From assembly GCA_040755415.1 (NCBI GenBank), contig JBFMAZ010000043.1, positions 1 to 64,000 of the forward strand: a stretch of DNA of 64,000 nucleotides. The letters run 5' to 3'. The notes under the pieces are model-generated. The model made no database searches, was not told the origin of the DNA, and saw nothing but the letters and a program-made list of their open reading frames with translations. The number at the start of each line of letters is the position of its first letter. Positions within the stretch are counted from its first letter, which is position 1. Below are positions 15,708-23,752 of the stretch, one piece after another. Position numbers and translations under genes: made by a program. This DNA is from QYQD01 sp040755415. Lineage in GTDB: Bacteria; Desulfobacterota; QYQD01.

Positions 15708-16580
15708 TCAGGCCTTGAATTCTCCGGTATCCACCCATTCCTTCTTAAGAATGGACCAGAAGTCCTCGGCCAGTCCTCTAAGTACGTATTCATACGGCAG
15801 CCAGCCGTAGCCATCATCTCCCCAGCTTGTGCCCCACGAGTTTCTGATAAGAAGGGCCCCGGTGGTTTCAACGCCGCACCGCCCGGTATTCTTAATCTTT
15901 ATCTTGTCATCATAGCCGACGGCTACAATAGCGTGGCCGCCTTCTATCCTTTCCCCCCGGCAGGGAAAAGGTATCTTCCCTGTCTTGTCCGCCTGATCGA
16001 TGGAGCTATAAACCGTAAATCCAAACATCGATGGATGGCCTACGGCCAGGTAAGTCTTTATTCGATTAAGCAGGACATCTCCTGGCGTCCCGGGTGGGTC
16101 ATGGCGGTAATACTGGATGGTCTGATAGTTTTGGGCAAAGGCATAACAGAAGGCTGGCGGCTCTTTGTCAAAATCGGCGATGGCGTAAGGCCAGTACTCC
16201 TCAGGCGGTACGCCAAAGAGGACCAGGGCGCCCATAGTACTCCGTAAAAACGCCCCGGTATCCCCGGTCCAGTGGAGGAGATTGCGGGTGACCTTGTAAA
16301 GAAATAACCGGGAGGCATCGATATGCCTTCCAAGGGCGCGCCTCTCGTAATATTCTACAATCCCTACACCCGCATGGGCCGTGCATGACCCGAGGGATCC
16401 CTGATCCTCAATGGATGAGCACCACGGCCTCAGATCGACCGAGGTAGGCTGCTTCACCCTGGCCTTCAGTACGCCAGTGGGCGCCAGCACCTTGTTGATT
16501 TCTTCCTGCTCTTCTGTGTAGTCCCTGAAATCCGGATAATCAGGAAGCCACCCCAAAGCTGGTTTATCAGATTTGCTCAT
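15708..16580 (-). CDS. C1 (papain-family) cysteine peptidase, cytoplasmic
   Basis: A 290-residue C1A-type peptidase with the full active-site set: Gln60 and Cys66 in DQGSLGSCTAHA, His216 in GGHAIVAVGYDD, and Asn247 in IRNSWGTSWGDDGYGWLPY. The N-terminus (LGWLPDYPDFRDYT) is the short lead-in typical of bacterial members, without signal peptide or long inhibitory propeptide. An ideal aaggagg precedes the ATG. It is the second cysteine protease in the same array, together with the CHAT protein 1.7 kb downstream. Extra residues in FPCRGERIEGGHAI match bacterial, not eukaryotic, C1 enzymes. Substrate unknown. Confidence 0.92.
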   Translation of the reverse strand: MSKSDKPALGWLPDYPDFRDYTEEQEEINKVLAPTGVLKARVKQPTSVDLRPWCSSIEDQGSLGSCTAHAGVGIVEYYERRALGRHIDASRLFLYKVTRNLLHWTGDTGAFLRSTMGALVLFGVPPEEYWPYAIADFDKEPPAFCYAFAQNYQTIQYYRHDPPGTPGDVLLNRIKTYLAVGHPSMFGFTVYSSIDQADKTGKIPFPCRGERIEGGHAIVAVGYDDKIKIKNTGRCGVETTGALLIRNSWGTSWGDDGYGWLPYEYVLRGLAEDFWSILKKEWVDTGEFKA

Positions 16581-16592
16581 GTTTAGTCCTCC

Positions 16593-17847
16593 TTATGGAA
16601 CAATGATTTTAAATATTGCTATTTCATGAGGCTGCAGGTCGGTGTGGACTACATGCCGTCCGTTTACCTCGCTTATCTTTACTTTTGACCGCGCATCCAG
16701 AAGGTTAACCATTTCTTTATCGATGGGAGAAAGGCTGCTATCTATGGTTACAAAGTCACTCCTTGGCTCCATATCCCGATTCATGGTCACGAGCCCGGAA
16801 TCCTTCATATCTTTTCCTGAGCTCAGCCGGATTGGTAAATCCCTTTATCACCCCTTCCAGTATCCCCCACAAGGGGAAGTCAAGGGCGGCGTCCAGGGAA
16901 GGAACGCGTTCGTTGGTGCCCGGGATACGGACGTTTCTGCCGATATACTGGTCGATAAAACGGTCGTCGCCGATGATCTCTCCGAACAACAAAAAGTTCT
17001 TTTTGCCGATGGACTGGGCATATTCCCTTATGGCCGCGCAGAATATGGCTGTACTGGACTCTTCGAGATGCTTGACCGCATCCAGGCGGTAGCCATCCAC
17101 ATCGGTGACGGCAATCCAGTACTTATGCACGTCGATGAGCGCCCGCAAAAGGTCGCGATTTGAGGTGTCAAGCTCCTTTAGAGTACAAAAGTCGCCATCC
17201 CTTGCCTCCGGGAATGTGTCCCAGTTTTTTATCTCTCCCTTTCGCCTGTACCACTCCGGATTCTGGAATTCTACCGGCCAGACCGCATCATCCGGCCACT
17301 CGATCCCTGAACCGGGGGCAGCTTCCCGCCAGAAACCGAAGGGAAACCTCTGCCCCCCGCAGTAGTCGTAGCGGAAGCCTCCCGGATAGGCCCAGTTGTC
17401 GCCGGTATGGTTCAGGACTATATCAAGGATTACATACATCCCCATCCTGTGGGCCTTTTTTACCAGGGTCTGTAAATCTTTAACCGACGCAAAGCGCGGG
17501 TCGATATCGAGAAAATTCTGGATGCCGTAGCCGTGGTAGGTGTTAAGCTCCTTCCGGTTCTTGAATATAGGGCTTAACCACACGGCCGTACACCCCAGGC
17601 CTTTTATATAGTCAAGTCGCCCAGCAATACCTTTCAGTGTCCCGCCCTGCCATCTTTCGCCTTCTTCATCGTTTCTGCCGGTGGGGGTTGAGCCAGGTAC
17701 GAATGGAGGGATATCACCTTTCCCGCTGTTAAACCGGTCCACCAGGAGAAAATAGACAAACTGGTCCCGCCAGTCTGAAGGAGAGGGAAAGACCTGGCCT
17801 GCCGGTTTAAACCTTATTTCGGAAAGGCTTTTAGGTTTGTCAAGCAT
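16593..17847 (-). pseudogene. GH13 alpha-amylase family gene with internal deletion and frame break
   Basis: The first reading frame (17847 to 16756) encodes about 360 residues of a GH13 barrel: QFVYFLLVDRF, region I DIVLNHTGD, region II DGYRLDAVKH and region III FGEIIGD. After TNPAELRKRYEG at about 16805-16815 the homology jumps, in another frame, to the C-terminal beta domain (LVTMNRDMEPRSDFVTIDSS ... MVNLLDARSKVKISEVNGRH), which ends at 16593. Region IV (the NHD motif with the third essential carboxylate) and the rest of the barrel are missing. The protein is therefore inactive. Start 17847 lies 7 bases after the M15 stump's stop codon. Could only be functional if the window contains a sequencing deletion. 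Confidence 0.8.
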
Positions 17848-17854
17848 ATAGTGC

Positions 17855-18073
17855 TTACCTGTCCAGACAGTACTGGAAGTGCATAGCGTCCGGTTTTGAC
17901 CATCTTCCGCCCCATACGAAGCCGACCTCCTCAAAACAGGCAGCAAATTCCTCAGACATTTCAAAGTCCCTCTGGCCGAAGGCATTCCAAGCGGCATTTA
18001 CGTCAATCGCTATGGCCCAGGAGTGGACGGACCAGGCGGCCCTGACTATCTCTTTTAAGAAACATATAGCCAC
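17855..18073 (-). pseudogene. C-terminal fragment of an M15 peptidase
   Basis: Seventy-two codons from a GTG keep the last two zinc motifs of an M15 (VanY/endolysin-like) D-Ala-D-Ala or L-Ala-D-Glu peptidase: SVHSWAIAIDVNAAWNAFG and GFVWGGRWSKPDAMHFQY. The N-terminal half with the remaining substrate-binding elements is missing; upstream is a low-complexity repeat (18090-18140, cttaa/gtttgaactg words). It lies in the array between the membrane-anchored protein and the amylase pseudogene. The catalytic metal site may survive, but a 72-residue product would be much shorter than any member I know. Confidence 0.75.
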
Positions 18074-18148
18074 CTCTTGACGGAATTTAATACAGCAGCT
18101 TAAGCCGTTTGAACTGTTTGAGCTGCTTAAACTGTTTAACAGGATCTA

Positions 18149-18958
18149 TTACTTTTTTACCGGGGCAGGCGCCTCCTGGGTTTTCAGAAGATCGGTAATC
18201 AGGCAGTCCATGCGCGGCCTGTCTCTGGGGCTCAGATAGTTTTCCGGAAAGATTACTATCTTTATCCTGGCCTTATTTTCTTCCGGCCTTGCCTCCGCTA
18301 ACACCACCGAATATCTCATGGCGTTTATACTGCTGTTATCCACATAGGGCATATCAAAGTACGTCACTTCGAATCCGTCCTCATCTTCCGGTAATGTTCT
18401 TATGCGGATGCGGTCTTCGCTTACCTCTAATAATTCCAACTGCAGCGGGCCGGCCGGGGTAATCTTTCCTTTCTCAAGCCAGCCCGGCTCCTCCCATACC
18501 TCGCCCCCGCTTCCCTCCAGTTCCGCAATCTGGTGACCGACCGTATCCTTGGCTACCTTCCGGAGTTCTACCCTGTGCAGACTTGAGGTCAGTTTTCTGT
18601 CCAGGTGTTCAAAGAGGGGCTTGACGTTCAGGTATTCCTGAAAATTGAGGGCAATCAGTTTTAGAAACAGGAGTTGGGCCTCTTCGTCTTTTTTTTCAAA
18701 ATAATGATTCATGAGCTGTTCAAACATCTTGGCCCTCAGGTTGGACTCCGAGGTCTCCCGGTTGCTCATAGTCTGCACAAAAAGCTGGGCCTTCCGGTTG
18801 ATCTCGGCCTCTCTTTCCCGGCTGTTATTGGCCCAGATGCCGTAGAGGGTAATGGCCCCGGAAATGACGGCTATGCCGATTCCCTTTATAACGATATCTG
18901 CCTTGTCCCAGGCATCTTTTCTTTTGTCGTTTGCCTTATTATTTTGTTCCTGTGACAT
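18149..18958 (-). CDS. Membrane-anchored protein of unknown function
   Basis: A 269-residue protein with a short charged N-terminus, one transmembrane helix (IKGIGIAVISGAITLYGIW, about residues 24-43), then a charged helical region (REREAEINRKAQLFVQTM) and a soluble domain ending in a beta-rich half (LQLELLEVSEDRIRIRTL, FEVTYFDMPYV). Topology is probably N-in with a long extracytoplasmic or cytoplasmic domain that sequence alone cannot orient. The ATG is 14 bases after the stop of the small secreted protein gene, in the same array. Not recognised. Confidence 0.7.
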   Translation of the reverse strand: MSQEQNNKANDKRKDAWDKADIVIKGIGIAVISGAITLYGIWANNSREREAEINRKAQLFVQTMSNRETSESNLRAKMFEQLMNHYFEKKDEEAQLLFLKLIALNFQEYLNVKPLFEHLDRKLTSSLHRVELRKVAKDTVGHQIAELEGSGGEVWEEPGWLEKGKITPAGPLQLELLEVSEDRIRIRTLPEDEDGFEVTYFDMPYVDNSSINAMRYSVVLAEARPEENKARIKIVIFPENYLSPRDRPRMDCLITDLLKTQEAPAPVKK

Positions 18959-18972
18959 AGCCTTGCCTTCGC

Positions 18973-19302
18973 CTACCAGGCGACCTTAAATTTATCCTTG
19001 CCGGGTATTACGACTTTAAATACCTGTTCATTGCCCTTTTCCGATATAATCAACTTATACTCACCATTCGGTGCATTTATGACAAAGATTCCTTCATCAT
19101 CGGTAAACGTGGTTATGGGCTTAGGGCCAATCAGTGTGATTCTCACATATCTTTTGAGATCTCCCGCCTCACCAAAGACCTGCCCCCTTAGCTCACCGGC
19201 CTGAACTATTAATGGGCAAAAAAACACAAAGAAGAGGAAAAAGAAAATTACACAGGATAGTCTTTTAATCTTTAGGCGCTGGAAGGATGTTGTCGGATGC
19301 AT
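18973..19302 (-). CDS. Small secreted beta-domain protein (carboxypeptidase-regulatory-like)
   Basis: A 109-residue protein with a clear signal peptide (RLSCVIFFFLFFVFFCPLIV, cleavage probably after VQA) and a mature domain of about 73 residues, GELRGQVFGEAGDLKRYVRI then TTFTDDEGIFVINAPNGEYK. The GxV...G...FxDDxGxF...PxGxYxL pattern is that of carboxypeptidase-regulatory-like Ig folds, which bind or scaffold rather than catalyse. Strong ggaggag ribosome site. It is the only clearly exported intact protein in the array, which suggests that the system touches the envelope. Confidence 0.75.
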   Translation of the reverse strand: MHPTTSFQRLKIKRLSCVIFFFLFFVFFCPLIVQAGELRGQVFGEAGDLKRYVRITLIGPKPITTFTDDEGIFVINAPNGEYKLIISEKGNEQVFKVVIPGKDKFKVAW

Positions 19303-19350
19303 GGGCTCCTCCGTAATATCTGTCAGAGGTCAGGTCAAGCCGTGAAACAC

Positions 19351-19809
19351 CTATTCGGACTCCTCCCGGCCCAGGGGGGCAAAGATAATCTCTATCTCAC
19401 CCACGAGCCGCTCCTTAGGCGGTTTTTCTTCGGATACCGGTACTTCCGCCACCTTTGGGTGTATCATCTTGACCTTGGTATATAGGCCGCGTTTACCGGG
19501 CGCCCCCTTATCTATGAGAAAACCCTTGCGCCGGGCCAGGTTCCCTACGATGGTCTTGATATCAAAAACAGCCGGCTTTTCTTCTATTTTATGCTCTTTC
19601 TGCTCTATCTCGTAGATAAAGGGAACCCTGATCCTCACCTTTTCGATTCCCATAACTGCCGGGCTTTTTCCCAATTCGGTGGACTCGCGAGCGGCCACCT
19701 CGCTTATGTAATCGATGGCGCTCTGGACGTCATGGTGGATAGATAATATCGTCTCCGTCAAAAAGATGTCTCTGGTTTTTGTGCTTCGTTTCGTATCGTT
19801 CTCTGGCAT
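19351..19809 (-). CDS. Short member of the array's VEIxF-tail protein set
   Basis: A 152-residue protein with a helical N-terminus (TRDIFLTETILSIHHDVQSA) and a C-terminal strand ending RLVGEIEIIFAPLG. That ending matches the GRVEINFKT and GEVEITFKT ends of the two larger proteins encoded just upstream. A middle strand (GIEKVRIRVPFIYEIEQKE) may correspond to their conserved RLTF/KLSF strand. It is plausibly a divergent third family member, though overall similarity is weak. No catalytic motif. Third gene of the array. Confidence 0.6.
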   Translation of the reverse strand: MPENDTKRSTKTRDIFLTETILSIHHDVQSAIDYISEVAARESTELGKSPAVMGIEKVRIRVPFIYEIEQKEHKIEEKPAVFDIKTIVGNLARRKGFLIDKGAPGKRGLYTKVKMIHPKVAEVPVSEEKPPKERLVGEIEIIFAPLGREESE

Positions 19810-19845
19810 AGTCTTATAAAAAACTGTCAGCAGTCAGCGCTCAGA

Positions 19846-20544
19846 TTAAATACTTATGGTTTTGAATGTAATCTCGACCTCTCCAATAACATCGACCTTG
19901 AGGGTTAAGAATTCCGGGGTGCGATTACTTACCGGCTTGACCGTCAGTCTGGGCAAAGAGGCCCTGTATATAAAAGAAGACGATACCTTTGGTTTTGTCT
20001 CCTCTGTCTTTTGAGTAAGGTAAAAGGAAAGCTTGGTATTTATCCTCCCGTGATCTACAAGGACCCTCGGCATCCCCTTCTGGAATAGGGCGAGGAGGCT
20101 CTCTTTGTAAGCAGCCGCGAGCGAAAGCCGCGCCCTTTCTTTGATATGCCCATATCCCTTACTAGTTATCTTAAACCGGCGCGTCTGGGCATCTCTTTCT
20201 ATATCTTCTTCTGTTACCAGATAGCCGGTCTGAATGAATATAGCAGGATCTTCGGCCTGCTTTTCATCTCGCGGGGTATAAAGGGAGCCTGGATCTATTG
20301 AACTTTCCGCCTCTTTCCCTTCTTTAGAAGGAAAGAGTCGAATGATCTCAGCTCTCAACACATCTTCGGCAATAGTGGCCCTGGCGAAATCCGGCAGTTC
20401 CATGGACACCAGTCGTTCCAGTTCTCTTATTTCCCTTTCCTGCTGGGCCAGAGACTGTACCACCGCCTGAAAGGTCTCGGAGATGAGCTGGCCGGTAAAC
20501 TCGGCAAAGCCCACCTCCGCCGGTTTAGTGACAGGGCTTGGCAT
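19846..20544 (-). CDS. Unknown protein, paralogue of the following array-leader protein
   Basis: A 232-residue protein homologous along its length to the 258-residue protein at 20555-21331. Shared features are the N-terminal helix EVGFAEFTGQLISETFQAVV (compare EIGFPEFTAKLITDTFDALV), the core KGMPRVLVDHGRINTKLSF (compare MGILRLVVENGVIETRLTF) and the last strand VIGEVEITFKT. No signal peptide, membrane helix or catalytic motif. The ATG lies 10 bases beyond its paralogue's stop codon, so the pair is co-translated. Such tandem helical-then-beta proteins could form a hetero-oligomer; that is inference. Confidence 0.75.
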   Translation of the reverse strand: MPSPVTKPAEVGFAEFTGQLISETFQAVVQSLAQQEREIRELERLVSMELPDFARATIAEDVLRAEIIRLFPSKEGKEAESSIDPGSLYTPRDEKQAEDPAIFIQTGYLVTEEDIERDAQTRRFKITSKGYGHIKERARLSLAAAYKESLLALFQKGMPRVLVDHGRINTKLSFYLTQKTEETKPKVSSSFIYRASLPRLTVKPVSNRTPEFLTLKVDVIGEVEITFKTISI

Positions 20545-20554
20545 CGGGATACCC

Positions 20555-21331
20555 TTACGCCGTCAGAGGCTGATAATCGGTTTTGAAATTAATCTCCACC
20601 CGGCCGTAGATCTGTACCTGGCTGCCTGATATATCGCGATTAGTCTCCTTGGCCGTGCTTATATTGACGCTGGTGTATGATGTGGATGCCGAGGCCTTGG
20701 CCCACAGACTGACCAGAGATCCGGTCTTGGCCTTGGCCCTGAAGCTAAAGGCATCGCGGTGGTATTTGCTCGTTTGCTTTTGATAGAAGGTCGAGCCGTA
20801 CGTGGTAAAGGTGAGCCTGGTTTCGATCACCCCGTTCTCGACCACCAACCGGAGAATGCCCATCTTAACCATTTCTTTGAGCATGGTGTATTTATCGGCA
20901 GCGATACGGCGCGCTACGGCATCCAGGATTGACTGATACTTGCTCTTATCGATGTCGCCCTGGCTGATGGTGGGGTTGTTGGCCTCATCTCCTGCTACGG
21001 CCACGGCGCTGGTGATAGTGGCGGCTTCACCTTCGGTAAGTGTGCCCCCCTCTTTCACCTTTGTCCCGGATTCCTCCTCGGCGGCCGGAAGGACTTTGGC
21101 CAGAAACTGCAGAATCATCTCCCCGCTTATATCATCTTTGGTGTCGTTGATGAATTGGGTGAGGGTTTTTGATACCTGAGTGACCAGGTCGATATAGGCC
21201 TCGGTCTGGCGCATATTGGCGGATACCAGGGCGTCGAAGGTATCTGTAATCAGTTTGGCTGTGAACTCCGGAAAACCAATTTCATTGAGGCGGGCGGCCT
21301 CGGTTACTGCTGCACTCGTTCCGTTTGGCAT
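20555..21331 (-). CDS. First gene of the array: helical/beta protein of an unrecognised family
   Basis: A 258-residue protein, first gene of the minus-strand array, with an excellent gaggagg ribosome site. The N-terminal helix EIGFPEFTAKLITDTFDALV is followed by a polar helix to about residue 75, an acidic low-complexity linker (residues 85-125), a second helix (YQSILDAVARRIAADKYTML), then beta strands MGILRLVVENGVIETRLTF and a final strand IYGRVEINFKT. A Ser/Thr/Ala-rich stretch (LWAKASASTSYTSVNIS) precedes the last strand. I have a memory of similar uncharacterised proteins in other genomes but cannot name a family. Not secreted. Confidence 0.75.
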   Translation of the reverse strand: MPNGTSAAVTEAARLNEIGFPEFTAKLITDTFDALVSANMRQTEAYIDLVTQVSKTLTQFINDTKDDISGEMILQFLAKVLPAAEEESGTKVKEGGTLTEGEAATITSAVAVAGDEANNPTISQGDIDKSKYQSILDAVARRIAADKYTMLKEMVKMGILRLVVENGVIETRLTFTTYGSTFYQKQTSKYHRDAFSFRAKAKTGSLVSLWAKASASTSYTSVNISTAKETNRDISGSQVQIYGRVEINFKTDYQPLTA

Positions 21332-21766
21332 TTTTAACCTCCTCGGGCCTAAGCCCTTTTTATGGTTTTAAGCCTCGCTCAGTTTCGGGAAAAAAGTTTC
21401 CCCAGAAGGAACAGACCGACCCTTCTCTCAGGCACCGGCCTAAGTTTAACAGCGAATATAAATATATATGTGAGATTTGGTTTTTCAGAGGGCTGCGGGC
21501 TTCCATCCATGGAAATCCTTATCTGTTAAGGAATAGCTTTAGTTGCACATATTTTGATTAAAGACTATGAATTTGCATTCAGTTTGTCAAGAAAAATAAA
21601 AATTATTTTCCGCACAAGTTATGCCTGCCTTTATCAGCCGGCTGATAGCGATCTATACTGTAACGGCCGCTGTGGGATGCTGAAAATAGAATTTATGTTG
21701 ACAAGGAATACGCAGATTTGCGATCATAACATTAAGATAAAAATCTATTTCTGACGGAGGTTTTCT
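21332..21766. other. Divergent intergenic region between the array and the GYD gene
   Basis: A 435-bp AT-rich divergent promoter region. It carries a good minus-strand promoter (21562-21590) and a weaker plus-strand TTGACA at 21698-21703 ahead of the GYD gene. No ORF with credible composition. Confidence 0.6.
21562..21590 (-). promoter_or_regulatory. Putative sigma70-type promoter of the minus-strand array
   Basis: On the minus strand a perfect TTGACA (21585-21590) is followed after 17 bases by TAGTCT (21562-21567), in AT-rich DNA about 230 bases upstream of the array leader gene. The -10 is weak, so the call is tentative. Confidence 0.45.
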
Positions 21767-22054
21767 ATGGGTATTTATGTGATGTTAACTACCTTGACGG
21801 ATGACGGCAGGGAGACCCTCAAAAAGCACCCGGAACGAATCAAGGAAGTGAATAAAGAAGTAGAGGCCATGGGGGTAAAGATATTGGCCCAGTATGCCGT
21901 GCTTGGTCCCTATGACTTTGTCAATATCCTCGAAGCGCCGGATAACGCCACGGTCACCAGGGTCTCCGTAGAGCTTGGGGCACGGGGTACTATGCAGGGC
22001 ATGACCCTAGCGGCGATGCCGGTTGATGAACTTATCGCTTCACTAAAGAAATAA
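21767..22054 (+). CDS. GYD domain-containing protein
   Basis: A 95-residue single-domain protein of the GYD family, dimeric ferredoxin-like folds named for their G-Y-D motif, visible here as VLGPYDFVNILEAPD. The C-terminus MTLAAMPVDELIASL is also typical. Function of the family is unknown. The ATG is preceded by acggaggtttt. It stands alone, divergent from the array and convergent with trmFO. Confidence 0.88.
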   Translation: MGIYVMLTTLTDDGRETLKKHPERIKEVNKEVEAMGVKILAQYAVLGPYDFVNILEAPDNATVTRVSVELGARGTMQGMTLAAMPVDELIASLKK

Positions 22055-22099
22055 GCAATGTCAGCGGCCCGTTGTTAGTAGTCAGTTGTATCAATGTTT

Positions 22100-23416
22100 T
22101 TATAGACTTAGACGGCGTGCGAAATTGTGTAACGCTGTAAGCGCCCTTTCGGCATAGACCTGTCCGCGCCTTTGCTTGGGTACCTTCCGGGAAAGCGGAG
22201 GGAAGAGGCCGAAGTTGACATTCATAGGCTGGAACGATTCGGGTTTGCTTTCCGTTATGTGGTTTAGCAGGGCTCCGTGGGCTGTGGTATCCGGCGGCAC
22301 AATCATTTCTCTACCACCGGCCAGGAGGGCAGCGTTTATCCCGGCTATCAATCCCATGGCGGTAGATTCCACATAACCCTCAACTCCGGATACCTGACCG
22401 GCCAGGAAGATATTTCTATTTTTTTGTAACTGGAGGGTCTTGGTAATAACCACAGGCGCCTTGACAAAGGTGTTGCGGTGGATGCTGCCCAGACGGGCAA
22501 ACTCTGCCTTTTCTAAGCCGGGTATCATACGGAAGACGCGTTCCTGCTCCGGCCATTTGAGTTTGGTCTGGAACCCGACCATATTGTAAAGCGTCCCGGC
22601 CACGTTCTCCTGCCTTAACTGCACCACAGCGCAGGCTTCTTTTCCTGTGCGCGGGTCTTTTAAACCCACCGGTTTCATGGGACCGAACCGCAGGGTTTCA
22701 TCCCCTCGTTCGGCCATGACCTCGATGGGCAGGCACCCCTCAAAATAGACGGGCTTTTCGAACGGTTTCAGAGGCACTTTCCCGGCCTCCTTTAATGCCC
22801 GGATAAAATCCTTGTATTGTTTCTCATCCATAGGGCAGTTCAGATAATCTCCCCCGCCCTCTTCATAACGTGAGGCCGTGAAGGCCACATTGAAGTCGAT
22901 GGAGTCCTTGAAGATAATGGGGGCTATGGCATCGTAGAAATACAGGTAATTTTCGCCGATCAGTTCTCCCAATCTTTTAGACAGCCCTTCCGAGGTCAAG
23001 GGGCCGGTAGCAATGATGGTTAGGCCCTCTTCCGAAATTTCCGTGACCTCTTCGCGCACTATGGTTATCAAGGGATGGGCAGCTACCTTTTTTGTTATGT
23101 AGGAAGAAAAGCGCTCCCGGTCAACGGCTAGCGCCTTTCCAGCCGGGACTCTGGTATTATCCGCCGCCTCCATAATGAGAGAACCCAGGCGGCGCATCTC
23201 TTCCTTGAGCAGGCCCACGGCAGAATCCAGGGCATCGGACCGTAAAGAGTTGCTGCAGACCAGTTCAGCCAGATTTTGAGATTGGTGGGCGGGCGAGAAT
23301 CTGACCGGTTTCATCTCATACAGAACGACCCGGATGCCTCTTTTAACAATCTGGTAGGCGGCTTCGCTCCCGGCCAGCCCACCACCGATGATAGTTACGG
23401 TTTTGAGATCGGTCAT
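22100..23416 (-). CDS. trmFO: Methylenetetrahydrofolate-tRNA-(uracil-5-)-methyltransferase TrmFO
   Basis: 438 residues, close to the family norm. TrmFO uses methylene-THF and FADH2 to make the ribothymidine at position 54 of tRNA. The N-terminal FAD-binding glycine motif is IIGGGLAGSEAAYQIV. The two conserved cysteine regions are LAELVCSNSLRSD and FEGCLPIEVMAERGDE; the C-terminal FAD contact region is LAGQVSGVEGYVEST. Presence of TrmFO rather than SAM-dependent TrmA fits a deltaproteobacterial or Gram-positive-like host. Single gene, no obvious operon partners. Confidence 0.97.
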   Translation of the reverse strand: MTDLKTVTIIGGGLAGSEAAYQIVKRGIRVVLYEMKPVRFSPAHQSQNLAELVCSNSLRSDALDSAVGLLKEEMRRLGSLIMEAADNTRVPAGKALAVDRERFSSYITKKVAAHPLITIVREEVTEISEEGLTIIATGPLTSEGLSKRLGELIGENYLYFYDAIAPIIFKDSIDFNVAFTASRYEEGGGDYLNCPMDEKQYKDFIRALKEAGKVPLKPFEKPVYFEGCLPIEVMAERGDETLRFGPMKPVGLKDPRTGKEACAVVQLRQENVAGTLYNMVGFQTKLKWPEQERVFRMIPGLEKAEFARLGSIHRNTFVKAPVVITKTLQLQKNRNIFLAGQVSGVEGYVESTAMGLIAGINAALLAGGREMIVPPDTTAHGALLNHITESKPESFQPMNVNFGLFPPLSRKVPKQRRGQVYAERALTALHNFARRLSL

Positions 23417-23752
23417 AGTTTAAAAGGTGGGCAACAGCTTAGGTTTTTTGAAACGCTATGAGCCACGAAATACGCTGGATTTCTGGATTCAGCGTGGCTT
23501 TAAATCCGAAACTCGAAGCGCGAATCCCGAAACAATATCGAATGAGCAAAATCTGAATGCCCAAAACGAATTGGCCGCACTTCGGTTTTGAACATTGAGA
23601 CATTAGGAATTTGAATTTGTTTCGAATTTCGATATTCGGATTTCGGATTTACCTCCGATCCCGATGCAATTGCAACTTTCGGACTTAATAACCTTTTCAA
23701 AGGGCTGAAGTGATACAAAAGTAAAATACCAGCCGATACAGGTGTCGTCAAC
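23417..23752. repeat. Intergenic simple repeats and hairpin
   Basis: A 336-bp spacer. Positions 23460-23504 hold an inverted repeat (gagccacg...acgctg / cagcgtggct). Positions 23505-23660 are degenerate copies of gaatttcg/ttcgaaat words. An 83-codon minus-strand ORF across it is low-complexity (SEYRNSKQIQIPN, SRFEFRI) and reads as translated repeat rather than a gene. Confidence 0.65.

Noticed and set aside
18674..18955. 93-codon plus-strand ORF opposite the membrane-anchored protein
   Set aside because: It is the shadow of a well-supported minus-strand gene with its own ribosome site and transmembrane segment.
23500..23751. 83-codon minus-strand ORF
   Set aside because: Its translation is the low-complexity repeat of the spacer (repeated Ile/Asn/Ser/Phe words), not a protein.
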